Shown piece by piece: positions 19,232 to 27,241 of a DNA stretch of 64,000 bases. Positions within the stretch are counted from its first letter, which is position 1; the number at the start of each line of letters is the position of its first letter. Source of the DNA: Sphingopyxis sp. MSC1_008 (GTDB lineage: Bacteria > Pseudomonadota > Alphaproteobacteria > Sphingomonadales > Sphingomonadaceae); the NCBI RefSeq assembly GCF_023197165.1, contig NZ_JALPRD010000007.1:186001-250000 (forward strand). The letters are read 5' to 3'. The position numbers were made by a program, and so were the translations under genes. The notes under the pieces were generated by a model. It ran no database searches and was not told the origin of the DNA. It worked only from the letters and a program-made list of their open reading frames with translations.

Positions 19232-20074
19232 ATGCGAACCTTGCTGCTTTCGATTGTCCTGCTGGCGTCCACCGCGCCCGTCTTTGCACAAGACGCCGTC
19301 GTCGACATCCACGTCCATCTGCACAAGGGCGAGGCGTCGGTCGCAGAATATCGGGCGCAGCTTAAAGCGTCGGGCCAGTCGGTCGACGCCTTCGGCGCGA
19401 TGTGGTTCGGCGGCCCCAACCAGGCGCTTGCGGGCAACCCCGCCGACATCCGCAAACGCAACGACGAACTGATCGGACTCGCGGCAAAGAACCCCGATAT
19501 GATCGCGATCGCGACCGTCCATCCCTATGACGGCGACGCCGCACTCGCCGAAGTCGATCGCGTCGCCGCGCGCGGCGTCAAGCTGCTCAAGATTCACCCG
19601 CACACGCAGAAATTCGATGCCGCCGACCCGCGCGTGCTGACGCTCGTCAAGCGCGCGGGCGAACGAGGCATGATCGTCGTCATGGACAACGCCGGTATCG
19701 TTCCCGACGACAATGAAAAGCTCTTCAACCTCGCGCTCGCCGCGCCGAAGACGAAGTTCATCTTCGGCCATATGGGCGGGCTGGGTTTCCGCTTCTGGAA
19801 CATCCTCGCGCTCGCGCGCACCGCCGAAAATCTCTTCGCCGACAATATCTATTTCGACATTTCGGCGAGCGTCATCCTCGCCGCGGACTCGCCGATCGAG
19901 GCCGAATATGTCTGGACGATCCGCAACGTCGGCGTCGACCATGTGCTGATCGCGTCGGACTTCCCGCAAATCTCTTTGCCGAAGACGCTCGATGCCTTCG
20001 CCAAGCTCGACCTCACCGACGAAGAGCGCGCAAAGATCTGCTCGGGCAACGCGAGGAAATTGCTCGGGCTTTAG
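19232..20074 (+). CDS. Exported amidohydrolase-family (TIM-barrel) hydrolase
   Basis: A 280-residue protein with signal peptide MRTLLLSIVLLASTAPVFA. The metal-binding VVDIHVHLHKGEASV follows directly, then KLLKIHPHTQKF, FIFGHMGGLGFRFW and VLIASDFPQ, the usual His/His/Lys/His/Asp order of the amidohydro_2 family. Members hydrolyse lactones or amides or decarboxylate acids. A periplasmic location is likely. GGAGC precedes the start. The stop TAG overlaps the convergent UPF0324 gene's stop by four bases. Substrate unknown. Confidence 0.87.
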   Translation: MRTLLLSIVLLASTAPVFAQDAVVDIHVHLHKGEASVAEYRAQLKASGQSVDAFGAMWFGGPNQALAGNPADIRKRNDELIGLAAKNPDMIAIATVHPYDGDAALAEVDRVAARGVKLLKIHPHTQKFDAADPRVLTLVKRAGERGMIVVMDNAGIVPDDNEKLFNLALAAPKTKFIFGHMGGLGFRFWNILALARTAENLFADNIYFDISASVILAADSPIEAEYVWTIRNVGVDHVLIASDFPQISLPKTLDAFAKLDLTDEERAKICSGNARKLLGL

Positions 20075-21171
20075 ACGATCGCGAGCGCGAACAGCAGCGA
20101 CACGGCAAAGCTCGTCAGCGAGGCAAGCAGCACGGGCACGCCCGCGCGCCAGCCCATTTCGAGCAGCAGGTCCATCCGGGTGCGCATAGCGGTCGCGGTA
20201 ACCGCGAGCAGCAACAGCGCCTTCGACGCGGTCAGCGCGCCGCCGCGCACCGCATCGGGGATCGGCGCAAGGCTGTTGAGCGACACCATCGCAAAGAAGG
20301 CGACGATGAACCAGGGCAGGGCAAGGCGCCGCCAGATGCGTTGTTCGCTGCCGTCCTCGGGTTTCAAGAGCAGCCCGACGAGCGCGACCACCGGCGCAAG
20401 CAGCGCGACGCGCGCCAGCTTGACGATCGTCGCGCTTGCCCCTGCGGCGTCCGAAAAGGCGTAGCCGCCGCCGATCGCCTGCGCGACGTCGTGGATCGAC
20501 GCGCCGATCAGAAACCCCGCCTGCGCATCGCTCAGCCCGAAGCGCGCCGCCAGCAAAGGATAGATCGTCATCGCGAGCGCGCTAGCGAGCGAGACGCCGA
20601 CGAGGGTCAATGCGAATTGCGCCTGCGACAGCCGCTGCCGCCCGATCACGCCATACAGCGCGAGCGCCGCGCTCGCGCCGCAGATCGCGGTCGCGCCGCC
20701 CGCGAGCAATCCGGCGTAAGGCGACTGACCCGAAATCCGCGCACCCAGAAATCCGGCGCCCATCGTCAATGTCATGATAATGATCAGCGCCGCGAACGGC
20801 ACCGGCCCAAGCACCGCGATCTGCAGGAAGGTGACTTGCAGGCCGAGCACAACAATCCCGAAGCGCAGGAAGGTGCGCGAGGCAAAGTCGAGCCCGCGGT
20901 GCGTGGCCTCGTTCGTCGAGATGAAATTGAGCGCCAGCCCGACGAGCAGGCCGAGGAGGATGATCGGAAAACCATAATGGTCGGACAGCCACGCCGCGGC
21001 GGCCGATGCCACCGCGCAGGCGGCGAGGCCGGGGAAAAGGCTGCCCTTTGGCGCCGTCCCGGCCATGGTCTGCGCAAGATGCAATTCGCCGAACAGGTCG
21101 CCCCCGCTCGGCAAATTGTTCCAGTGCGCGTGGCGCATCGATGTCAGATCGTTTCTGTCCAACGCTGTCAT
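20071..21171 (-). CDS. UPF0324 (YeiH-family) putative sulfate exporter
   Basis: About 366 residues with roughly ten hydrophobic segments. Family signatures are GIVVLGLQVTFLQIA, GATAICGASAALALYGVIG and LIGASIHDVAQAIGGGYAF, characteristic of UPF0324/YeiH. Members such as TauZ sit in taurine and other organosulfonate gene sets and are proposed to export sulfate or sulfite. Its position beside the LacI regulator and upstream of a sulfonate-monooxygenase operon supports that role here (inference). The start is uncertain: ATG 21171 or 21138, neither with a strong ribosome-binding site. Confidence 0.85.
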   Translation of the reverse strand: MTALDRNDLTSMRHAHWNNLPSGGDLFGELHLAQTMAGTAPKGSLFPGLAACAVASAAAAWLSDHYGFPIILLGLLVGLALNFISTNEATHRGLDFASRTFLRFGIVVLGLQVTFLQIAVLGPVPFAALIIIMTLTMGAGFLGARISGQSPYAGLLAGGATAICGASAALALYGVIGRQRLSQAQFALTLVGVSLASALAMTIYPLLAARFGLSDAQAGFLIGASIHDVAQAIGGGYAFSDAAGASATIVKLARVALLAPVVALVGLLLKPEDGSEQRIWRRLALPWFIVAFFAMVSLNSLAPIPDAVRGGALTASKALLLLAVTATAMRTRMDLLLEMGWRAGVPVLLASLTSFAVSLLFALAIV

Positions 21172-21328
21172 AATTTTGCGCCATATCGTGAAGCAGGGCT
21201 GGCGCGCAAGGCTTCTCTTGCGGTGCGCTGCTCGACGCGCCAAAGCAGACAGCGATAGCCAACAGGCCGACGGGGAGATGCGCAGCCGTGACGAGGATTT
21301 GCCAGCCGGGTGCGGAGCGCAAGCGCGC

Positions 21329-22333
21329 ATGACCCGGGCGACGATCAAGGATGTCTCGCGCGTCGCCGGCGTATCGATCAAGACCGTGTCGCGTGTGCTC
21401 AACAAGGAACGCTATGTCAGCGACGACATGCGGCAAAAGGTCGAGGAAGCCGTCGCGCGCCTCAACTATCACCCGAGCCAGGCGGCACGCACGCTCGCCG
21501 GAAAGCGTTCGTTCCAGATCGGGCTGATCCACGACAACCCCAGCCCCTATTATATCTTCAACATGCAGGCGGGGGTCGGGCAGCGCTGCCGCGAGGCCGA
21601 CTTCCGCATGATCGTCCAGCCGTGCGACATCAACTCGCCCGGCCTCGTCGACGATATCGGGGCGCTGATCGACCAGGCACAGCTCGACGGTATCATCATG
21701 ACCCCGCCGGTGACCGACGTCGGCACCGCGCTCGCCGAATTATTCCGCCGCAAGATTCCCGTCGTGCGCGTCCAGCCGGGCACCGATCTGACCGCGACCT
21801 CCGCGGTTTACATCGACAATGTGCAGGCGGCCGACGACATGACCGCCTATCTGATCTCGCTCGGCCATCGCCGCATCGGCTTCGTCACCGGCCATGGCAA
21901 TTATTTCGCGAGCGGTCAGCGACTGACCGGCTATCGGCAGGCACTCCAGCGCGCAGGCATTGGTTTCGACGCGGCGCTGGTTTTTCCGGGGCAGTTCGAT
22001 TTCCAGTCGGGAACCGCCGCTGCCGAAGCGCTGCTGGCGCTCGACCAGCCGCCGACCGCGATCTTCGCGAGCAGCGACGATATGGCCGCGGGCGTCCTCG
22101 CCGCGGCGCACCGGCTCGGCGTCGCGGTGCCCGACCAGCTATCGGTCGCGGGCTTCGACGACACCGACCTCGCGCAAGTGGTCTGGCCGTCGCTGACCAC
22201 GATCCACCAGCCGATCCGCGACCTCGGCTACGCCGCCGCCGACCTGCTGCTCGAATTCGGCGAGACGATCGAGCGACGCCAGCTTCCGCACAAACTGGTC
22301 GTGCGCGGCTCGACGGCGGCGCCCAAAAGCTGA
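21329..22333 (+). CDS. LacI-family regulator, proposed sulfoquinovose-locus repressor
   Basis: A 334-residue LacI-type protein. The helix-turn-helix is TIKDVSRVAGVSIKTVSRVLN with hinge HPSQAARTLAGKRS near residue 55, followed by a periplasmic-binding-protein-like sugar domain (IGLIHDNPSPYYIFN, GHRRIGFVTGH, FASSDDMAAGVL, VAGFDDTDLA). LacI regulators recognise dyads with a central CG. Three near-identical dyads of that kind lie downstream at 22450, 23909 and 28721 in front of an MFS gene, the aldo-keto reductase/monooxygenase operon and a TIM-barrel gene. The ligand is likely the pathway sugar or an intermediate. A weak half-match near 21247-21260 may allow autoregulation. Confidence 0.92.
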   Translation: MTRATIKDVSRVAGVSIKTVSRVLNKERYVSDDMRQKVEEAVARLNYHPSQAARTLAGKRSFQIGLIHDNPSPYYIFNMQAGVGQRCREADFRMIVQPCDINSPGLVDDIGALIDQAQLDGIIMTPPVTDVGTALAELFRRKIPVVRVQPGTDLTATSAVYIDNVQAADDMTAYLISLGHRRIGFVTGHGNYFASGQRLTGYRQALQRAGIGFDAALVFPGQFDFQSGTAAAEALLALDQPPTAIFASSDDMAAGVLAAAHRLGVAVPDQLSVAGFDDTDLAQVVWPSLTTIHQPIRDLGYAAADLLLEFGETIERRQLPHKLVVRGSTAAPKS

Positions 22334-22345
22334 CATTCCCATCAT

Positions 22346-22421
22346 CGTCACCCCGGGCTTGACCCGGGGTCCCGCTTTTCAACGCCGCTGAGCGGGACCC
22401 CGGGTCAAGCCCGGGGTGACG
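22346..22421. repeat. Palindromic intergenic repeat, family A copy 1
   Basis: A perfect inverted repeat with 31-base arms (22346-22376 and 22391-22421) around a 14-base spacer, with core CACCCCGGGCTTGACC. Diverged copies lie at 25891 and 28602. It follows the LacI gene and could act as a bidirectional terminator. Such elements are common between sphingomonad genes. Confidence 0.8.
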
Positions 22422-22449
22422 AGCAAAGAAAATGCTGTCCTTTCGAATA

Positions 22450-22463
22450 TGACAACGTTATCT
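22450..22463. promoter_or_regulatory. LacI operator 1 (MFS promoter)
   Basis: TGACAACGTTATCT, preceded by ATA and centred on CG at 22456-22457, lies 35 bases before the MFS start. It matches the sites at 23909 and 28721 in the pattern ATATGACARCGWTRTC. Confidence 0.65.
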
Positions 22464-22497
22464 CATCGAGCATAGACAGATTCGGGGAGAGACGATC

Positions 22498-23748
22498 TTG
22501 GCGCAAATCGCCGATAAACGCCGCTGGCTCGTGGTGGGGCTCGTCTTCATCGCAATCGTCCTCAACTATGTCGACCGCCAGATCCTTGCGCTGCTGAAGC
22601 CGACGCTCCAGCTCGAGTTCCACTGGACCGACCGCGATTACAGCCACATGGCTTCGGCCTTCCAGTTCGCCGCCGCGCTCGCCTTCCTCGGCACCGGCTG
22701 GTTTATCGACAAGGTTGGGCTGCGCTGGGGTTTCGCGATCGGCGTTGGCGTGTGGAGCCTCGCGGGCATGGCGCACGCCTTCGCGACGACGGTCTCGGGC
22801 TTCGTCGCCTCGCGTGCCGTCCTTGGCGCCGCCGAATCGATCGGCACCCCCGCCGCGGTGAAGACCGCCGCGACTTACTTTAACGCCAAGGAACGTAGCT
22901 TCGTCCTCGGCCTCGGCGGCATCGCGCCGAATGTCGGCGCGATCCTGACGCCTTTGCTCATCCCGCTGATGGCGCTGATGTGGGGGTGGCAGGCGACCTT
23001 TCTGATCGCCGGCGGGCTCGGCCTCGTCTGGGTCGTCGTCTGGCTCGCCGTGCGTATTCCCGAACAGCCGAACGCCGCGCGCGACGCCGCGGCGCCGAAG
23101 ATCGCGTGGAGCAGCCTGCTCCGCGACCGCCGCCAGTGGGCCGTGATCCTCGGCAAGGCGCTCACCGATCAGGTGTGGTGGTTCCTGCTTTTCTTCATGC
23201 CCGACCTGTTCCACCGCGTCTTCGGGCTGACGCAGGGTACGCTCGGGCTCCCTGTCGCCTTCGTCTATTTCATGGCCGCTTTGGGCGGCATTACCGGCGG
23301 TTATCTGCCCTCCTATCTGATGGGCCGCCGCGGCTGGACCGTGAACGCCGCACGCAAGACGACGATGCTGATCTACGCGCTGCTCATCCTGCCCGTGCCC
23401 TTGCTCGTCGGCGTCGACAGTGCATGGACCGCCGCGATGATCCTCGGCCTAGCGCTCTTCGCGCATCAGGGTTTCTCGACCAACCTCTTCGGCCTAACCA
23501 CCGACGTCTTCCCCGCGCGCATCGTCGGCTCGGCGATCGGGATCGGCGCCTTTGCCGGCAATTTGTCGGGCATGGCGATGATCGAGTTCGCGGGCTGGTC
23601 GCTCGACACGGGCAGGGGGTATCTGCCGATGTTCCTCGTCTGCGCCGTCACCTATCTCGTCGCGCTAGCCGCGATCCACCTCATCCTGCCGCGCATCGTC
23701 GCGGTGGACGAGGAGGAGGATGGCGAAGTGCAGGTGCTGGCGCATTGA
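22498..23748 (+). CDS. MFS transporter, ACS (anion:cation symporter) type
   Basis: A 416-residue, 12-segment major facilitator of the hexuronate/anion symporter type. LNYVDRQILALLKPTL is in the first segment, then GWFIDKVGLRWGFAIGVGVWSL and the acidic/aromatic ESIGTPAAVKTAATYFNAKERS typical of the ACS family. Such carriers import small organic anions with protons or sodium, which would suit sulfoquinovose. The start is TTG 22498 behind GGGGAGA. An operator matching two others in this locus overlaps its promoter, so it should be induced together with the reductase/monooxygenase operon. Substrate is inferred from context. Confidence 0.88.
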   Translation: MAQIADKRRWLVVGLVFIAIVLNYVDRQILALLKPTLQLEFHWTDRDYSHMASAFQFAAALAFLGTGWFIDKVGLRWGFAIGVGVWSLAGMAHAFATTVSGFVASRAVLGAAESIGTPAAVKTAATYFNAKERSFVLGLGGIAPNVGAILTPLLIPLMALMWGWQATFLIAGGLGLVWVVVWLAVRIPEQPNAARDAAAPKIAWSSLLRDRRQWAVILGKALTDQVWWFLLFFMPDLFHRVFGLTQGTLGLPVAFVYFMAALGGITGGYLPSYLMGRRGWTVNAARKTTMLIYALLILPVPLLVGVDSAWTAAMILGLALFAHQGFSTNLFGLTTDVFPARIVGSAIGIGAFAGNLSGMAMIEFAGWSLDTGRGYLPMFLVCAVTYLVALAAIHLILPRIVAVDEEEDGEVQVLAH

Positions 23749-23771
23749 TGGAAATGACGGATCATATTTAG

Positions 23772-23840
23772 GTGTTCCCCGGCGAAAGCCGGGGCCCATC
23801 TCCTACCGCCGGATGGACCCCGGCTTTCGCCGGGGAACAC
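23772..23840. repeat. Palindromic intergenic repeat, family B copy 1
   Basis: An inverted repeat with core CCCCGGCGAAAGCCGGGG on the left arm and its complement on the right, flanked by GTGTTC/GAACAC. Related copies are at 31144 and 40045. It lies between the MFS and aldo-keto reductase genes and may terminate the MFS transcript. Confidence 0.8.
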
Positions 23841-23907
23841 GAAAACCGAAATCGAACCCTAGAATCGCATACGAAACCCACTTTCCTTGCATCCGATTAT
23901 GGAGTAT

Positions 23908-24819
23908 ATGACAGCGATGTCAGATTTTCTTCCCGCTCCCGCCAGTGTGACCGTCGCCGGTCATGAGATTTCTCCCATCGCCTGGGGCATGTGGCGCTTC
24001 GCCGGCGTCGACGCCGCGACCGCCCGCGCGCGCATCGACGCTGCGTTCGAGGCCGGCGTCACGCTGTTCGACACCGCCGACATCTACGGCTGCGACACCC
24101 CCGGTGGTTTCGGCTCGGCCGAAGCCCTACTCGGCGATGTCTTTGCCGAAGCCCCGGATCTCCGCGACAAGATGGTGCTCGCGACCAAGGGCGGGATCAT
24201 CCTCGGCCTGCCCTATGACAACAGCGCACCCTACCTGACCTCGGCGATCGACATCTCGCTGAAACGCCTGCGCACCGACCATGTCGAGCTGTGGCAGATC
24301 CACCGCCCCGACCTGCTCACCCACCCGCAGGAAATCGCACGCACGCTCGAGGACGCGCACCGCGCGGGCAAGATCGGCGCGATCGGCGTCTCGAACTTCA
24401 CGCCGGCGCAGACCGCGGCGCTCGCCAAATTCCTCCCCGTCCCGGTGGTCAGCCACCAGAGCGAATTTTCGCCGCTCCACCTCGCCCCGCTTTTCGATGG
24501 CATTTTCGATCAGTCGATGGCCGAGGGCATGAGCTTCCTCGCCTGGTCGCCGCTCGGCGGCGGCCGGCTCGGCGATCCGGCCGACGAGCGCACGCGCGCA
24601 GTCGCCGGACTGCTCGACGCAAAGGCCGCCGAATATGGCGTCTCGCGCGCCGCCGCGACCTACAGCTGGGTGATGGCGCATCCCGCGCGCCCGATCGCGA
24701 TCGTCGGCACGCAAAATGTCGAGCGCATCAGAGAAATTCCGCAAGCCTTCGCGCCGCGCTGGACGCGCGCCGAATGGTATGCGGTGCTGCAAACATCGAT
24801 GGGGGAGAAACTGCCATGA
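23908..24819 (+). CDS. Aldo-keto reductase, candidate 6-oxo-glucose reductase (SmoB-like role)
   Basis: About 303 residues with the full aldo-keto reductase tetrad: Asp55 and Tyr60 (LFDTADIYG), Lys94 (VLATKGG) and His132 (WQIHRPD). IGVSNF and GTQN (near residue 270) fit NADP(H) binding. It is fused by an ATGA overlap to the SsuD-like monooxygenase. In the Agrobacterium Smo pathway an aldo-keto reductase (SmoB) reduces 6-deoxy-6-oxo-glucose, made by the monooxygenase SmoC, to glucose; the same pairing here suggests the same role (inference). A LacI-type operator at 23909-23922 covers the start region. Starts at 23908 or 23917 are both possible; GGAG at 23901 is close to the first. Confidence 0.85.
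   Translation: MTAMSDFLPAPASVTVAGHEISPIAWGMWRFAGVDAATARARIDAAFEAGVTLFDTADIYGCDTPGGFGSAEALLGDVFAEAPDLRDKMVLATKGGIILGLPYDNSAPYLTSAIDISLKRLRTDHVELWQIHRPDLLTHPQEIARTLEDAHRAGKIGAIGVSNFTPAQTAALAKFLPVPVVSHQSEFSPLHLAPLFDGIFDQSMAEGMSFLAWSPLGGGRLGDPADERTRAVAGLLDAKAAEYGVSRAAATYSWVMAHPARPIAIVGTQNVERIREIPQAFAPRWTRAEWYAVLQTSMGEKLP
23909..23922. promoter_or_regulatory. LacI operator 2, overlapping the aldo-keto reductase start
   Basis: TGACAGCGATGTCA is a near-perfect dyad centred on CG. It differs from the site at 28721 at only two bases and physically covers both candidate start codons (23908 and 23917). A repressor here could block elongation or initiation as well as promoter access. Confidence 0.65.
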
Positions 24820-25883
24820 CCGACCGCAGTTGCGAAGTCAGCTGGTTTTCGGCGCTCTGCGACGACGACTATGAATTTCTCGGCGTTCCCGACCCGATGC
24901 TCAAATCGAGCTGGGAGCATTGCCGCGATATCGTGATGCAGGCGGATGCCCAAGGGTTCGACAATATCCTGCTCCCTTCGGGCTATGCGCTCGGCATCGA
25001 CACCACCGCCTTCGCCGCGGCGATCGCGACGATGGTGAAGAATATCCGCCTCTTGATGGCGGTGCGCATCGGCGAAAGCTGGCCGCCGCAGCTCGCGCGC
25101 CAGATCGCGACGATCGACCAGATTCTCGGCGGCCGCCTGACGGTCAACATCATCTCATCCGACATGCCCGGCGAGACGATGGACTCCGAACCGCGCTACC
25201 GCCGCACGGTCGAGGCGATGCATATCCTGAAGACGCTGCTGGGCGGCGAAGCGCTCGACCATGATGGCGAGTTCTGGAAGCTGCAGGTCGCCCCCGCGCG
25301 CGTCGGCACAGTATCGGGCAAGGCGCCGCCGCTCTATTTCGGCGGCCTCTCGCCCGCCGCGCGCGACGCCGCGGCGAAGGGCTGCGACGTCTTCCTGATG
25401 TGGCCCGACCGCGAAGAGGTGGTGAAGGAGATCATCGCCGACATGACGCAGCGCGCCGCCGCCTATGGCCGCACGCTGAAGTTCGGCTACCGCGCGCACA
25501 TGATCGTGCGCGATACCGAAAGCGAAGCGCGCACCGCCGCCGACCGCCTGCTGTCGAAACTCGACGCCGCGAAGGGTGCCGAGATCAAGGCCAAGTCGCT
25601 CGACTCGCAGTCGTTCGGCGTCAACGCACAGGTCGCCTTGCGTGAAGCCGCCTCCGACGACGGTTATGTCGAGGATAATCTCTGGACCGGGGTCGGCCGC
25701 GCCCGCTCGGGCTGCGGCGCCGCGATCGTCGGTGACCCCGACCAGGTGCTCGCGAAGCTGAACCGTTATCAGGACATGGGGATCGAGGCCTTCATCCTCT
25801 CTGGCTACCCGCACGCGGCCGAAGCCGACCTCTTCGCGCGCCATGTGCTGCCGAAGATGAAGCACGGGCCGCTCGAACTCTAA
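24816..25883 (+). CDS. LLM-class flavin monooxygenase, candidate sulfoquinovose monooxygenase (SsuD/SmoC-like)
   Basis: A 355-residue bacterial-luciferase-like monooxygenase close to alkanesulfonate monooxygenase SsuD. Visible: VSWFSAL at the N-terminus, GFDNILLPSG, MAVRIGESWPPQLARQIATIDQILGGR, YFGGLSPAARDAAAKGCDVFLMW, and the SsuD-type C-terminal FILSGYPHAAEADLFARHVLP. These enzymes use reduced FMN and O2 to cleave C-S bonds, giving an aldehyde plus sulfite. With an aldo-keto reductase in the same operon and a sulfoquinovosidase nearby, sulfoquinovose is the best substrate guess. It needs a separate flavin reductase; the SsuE-like gene at 41989 is the only candidate in the window. Family firm, substrate inferred. 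Confidence 0.87.
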   Translation: MTDRSCEVSWFSALCDDDYEFLGVPDPMLKSSWEHCRDIVMQADAQGFDNILLPSGYALGIDTTAFAAAIATMVKNIRLLMAVRIGESWPPQLARQIATIDQILGGRLTVNIISSDMPGETMDSEPRYRRTVEAMHILKTLLGGEALDHDGEFWKLQVAPARVGTVSGKAPPLYFGGLSPAARDAAAKGCDVFLMWPDREEVVKEIIADMTQRAAAYGRTLKFGYRAHMIVRDTESEARTAADRLLSKLDAAKGAEIKAKSLDSQSFGVNAQVALREAASDDGYVEDNLWTGVGRARSGCGAAIVGDPDQVLAKLNRYQDMGIEAFILSGYPHAAEADLFARHVLPKMKHGPLEL

Positions 25884-25890
25884 ACCCTCT

Positions 25891-25966
25891 CGTCACCCCG
25901 GGCTTGACCCGGGGCCTGCCTTCTCTTGAAGGAACAGGCGGATTCCGGATCAAGTCCGGGATGACG
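25891..25966. repeat. Palindromic intergenic repeat, family A copy 2 (diverged)
   Basis: Left arm begins CGTCACCCCGGGCTTGACC. The right arm (about 25936-25966) is its imperfect complement with several substitutions. It lies between the convergent monooxygenase and alcohol dehydrogenase genes and is a likely bidirectional terminator. The remaining bases to 26074 show nothing I recognise. Confidence 0.75.
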
Positions 25967-26074
25967 ATGTCGGGGAAGAGATACCCCGCCTCCACGTTTG
26001 AGACGTAGGAGAGAAGGAGACGGGGCACGCGCGCTTAAGCAGAGTGCATCTTGCCCGTCGATTAACCGAAGCTG

Positions 26075-27241
26075 TTATCCCGCCCAAACTGCGGCATAAA
26101 GTTCCGCCATCTCGTCCGCATCGGGCACGCGCGGATTGTTCGCCGGCGAACCCGACGCCGCCGCCTGCGCGCACATCGTCGGCACCAGCGCGTCCCAGCG
26201 CGCCGCGTCGATGCCCCACGCCGCCGGCCCTGGCACTTCCAACTCGCGGTTGAGCGCCGCCAGTTCGTCGAGCAACCTTGCGACCGCCGACTGATCGCCC
26301 TCGGCTTCATCCGCCACCCCCATCGCCCGCGCGCAATCGGCATAGCGATGCAGCGCCGCGGGCGCCGACCAGGCCGTCACTGCGGGCAGCAGCATCGCGT
26401 TCGACAGCCCGTGCGGCACATGGAAATGCGCGCCGATCGGCCGGCTCATCCCGTGCACCAGCGCGACCGAACTGTTCGAGAAAGCGATCCCCGCCTGCGT
26501 CGCGCCCAGCATCATCGCCTCGCGCGCCGCCGCGTCCATCGGATCGCTGCACACGCGCCGCAAGTTCGGCGCAATCGCGCGCATCGCGAGCAAGGCCATC
26601 CCGTCGCTGAACGGGTTCGCGCGCTTCGACACATAGGCCTCGATCGCATGCGTCAAGGAATCGATCCCCGTATCGGCAGTCAGCCGCACTGGCTTCGTAA
26701 ACGTCAGCGCATAATCCACCAGCGCTGCGACCGGCAGATAGGCGAGCCCCGGACACAGCATCTTCTCGTCGGTCGCCTCGTCGGTGATGATCGTGAAGCG
26801 CGTTGCCTCCGACCCCGTGCCCGCGGTCGTCGGGATTGCGATGATCGGCAGCCCCGGCGCGTCCTGCACATGCGGCGCCTTGTAATCGGCCATCGCTCCG
26901 CCGAACCGGCCGAGCAAGGCAATCGCCTTCGCGCTGTCGAGCGGACTGCCGCCGCCGAAGCCGACGACGCAGTCGTGCTCGCCTTCGAGGAGAAACGCCA
27001 CCCCCGCATTGACCGAAGCAACCGTTGGATCGGGCACCGTCTCGGCGAACACGCGGGCAGCGATCCCCGCCGCCGTCAGACCATCGACCAGTTCCGCAAC
27101 GCGCCCGCTGCTCACCAGCCAGCCATCGGTCACGATCAGCGGCCGCGACAGCCCCAGCGTGGCCAGCACCTCGGCCAATTGCTTCGACGCCCCGCCGCCG
27201 ATACGCAGGATGCGGGGCAGGGCGATGCTTGCGATACTCAA
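26075..27241 (-). CDS. Iron-containing alcohol dehydrogenase
   Basis: About 388 residues of the group III (Fe-ADH) family. The NAD-binding segment is VVGFGGGSPLDSAKAIAL, then IPTTAGTGSEAT, and metal-ligand stretches DTGIDSLTHAIEAYVS and VHGMSRPIGAHFHVPHGLSNA. The start is probably TTG 27241, which overlaps the upstream MFS stop and has GGAG 8 bases before it; the open frame to ATG 27280 lies inside the MFS gene. Family members act on butanol, lactaldehyde, glycerol, maleylacetate or sulfonate-derived aldehydes. In this locus it could handle a three-carbon or sulfonated aldehyde, but nothing in the sequence fixes that. Confidence 0.88.
   Translation of the reverse strand: MSIASIALPRILRIGGGASKQLAEVLATLGLSRPLIVTDGWLVSSGRVAELVDGLTAAGIAARVFAETVPDPTVASVNAGVAFLLEGEHDCVVGFGGGSPLDSAKAIALLGRFGGAMADYKAPHVQDAPGLPIIAIPTTAGTGSEATRFTIITDEATDEKMLCPGLAYLPVAALVDYALTFTKPVRLTADTGIDSLTHAIEAYVSKRANPFSDGMALLAMRAIAPNLRRVCSDPMDAAAREAMMLGATQAGIAFSNSSVALVHGMSRPIGAHFHVPHGLSNAMLLPAVTAWSAPAALHRYADCARAMGVADEAEGDQSAVARLLDELAALNRELEVPGPAAWGIDAARWDALVPTMCAQAAASGSPANNPRVPDADEMAELYAAVWAG

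Noticed and set aside
21247-21260. Possible LacI autoregulatory operator AGACAGCGATAGCC.
   Set aside because: Only 10 of 14 positions match and dyad symmetry is lost, too weak to annotate.
22346-22421. CRISPR-like repeats in the intergenic palindromes.
   Set aside because: Copies are single, widely separated palindromes without regular spacers or cas genes.
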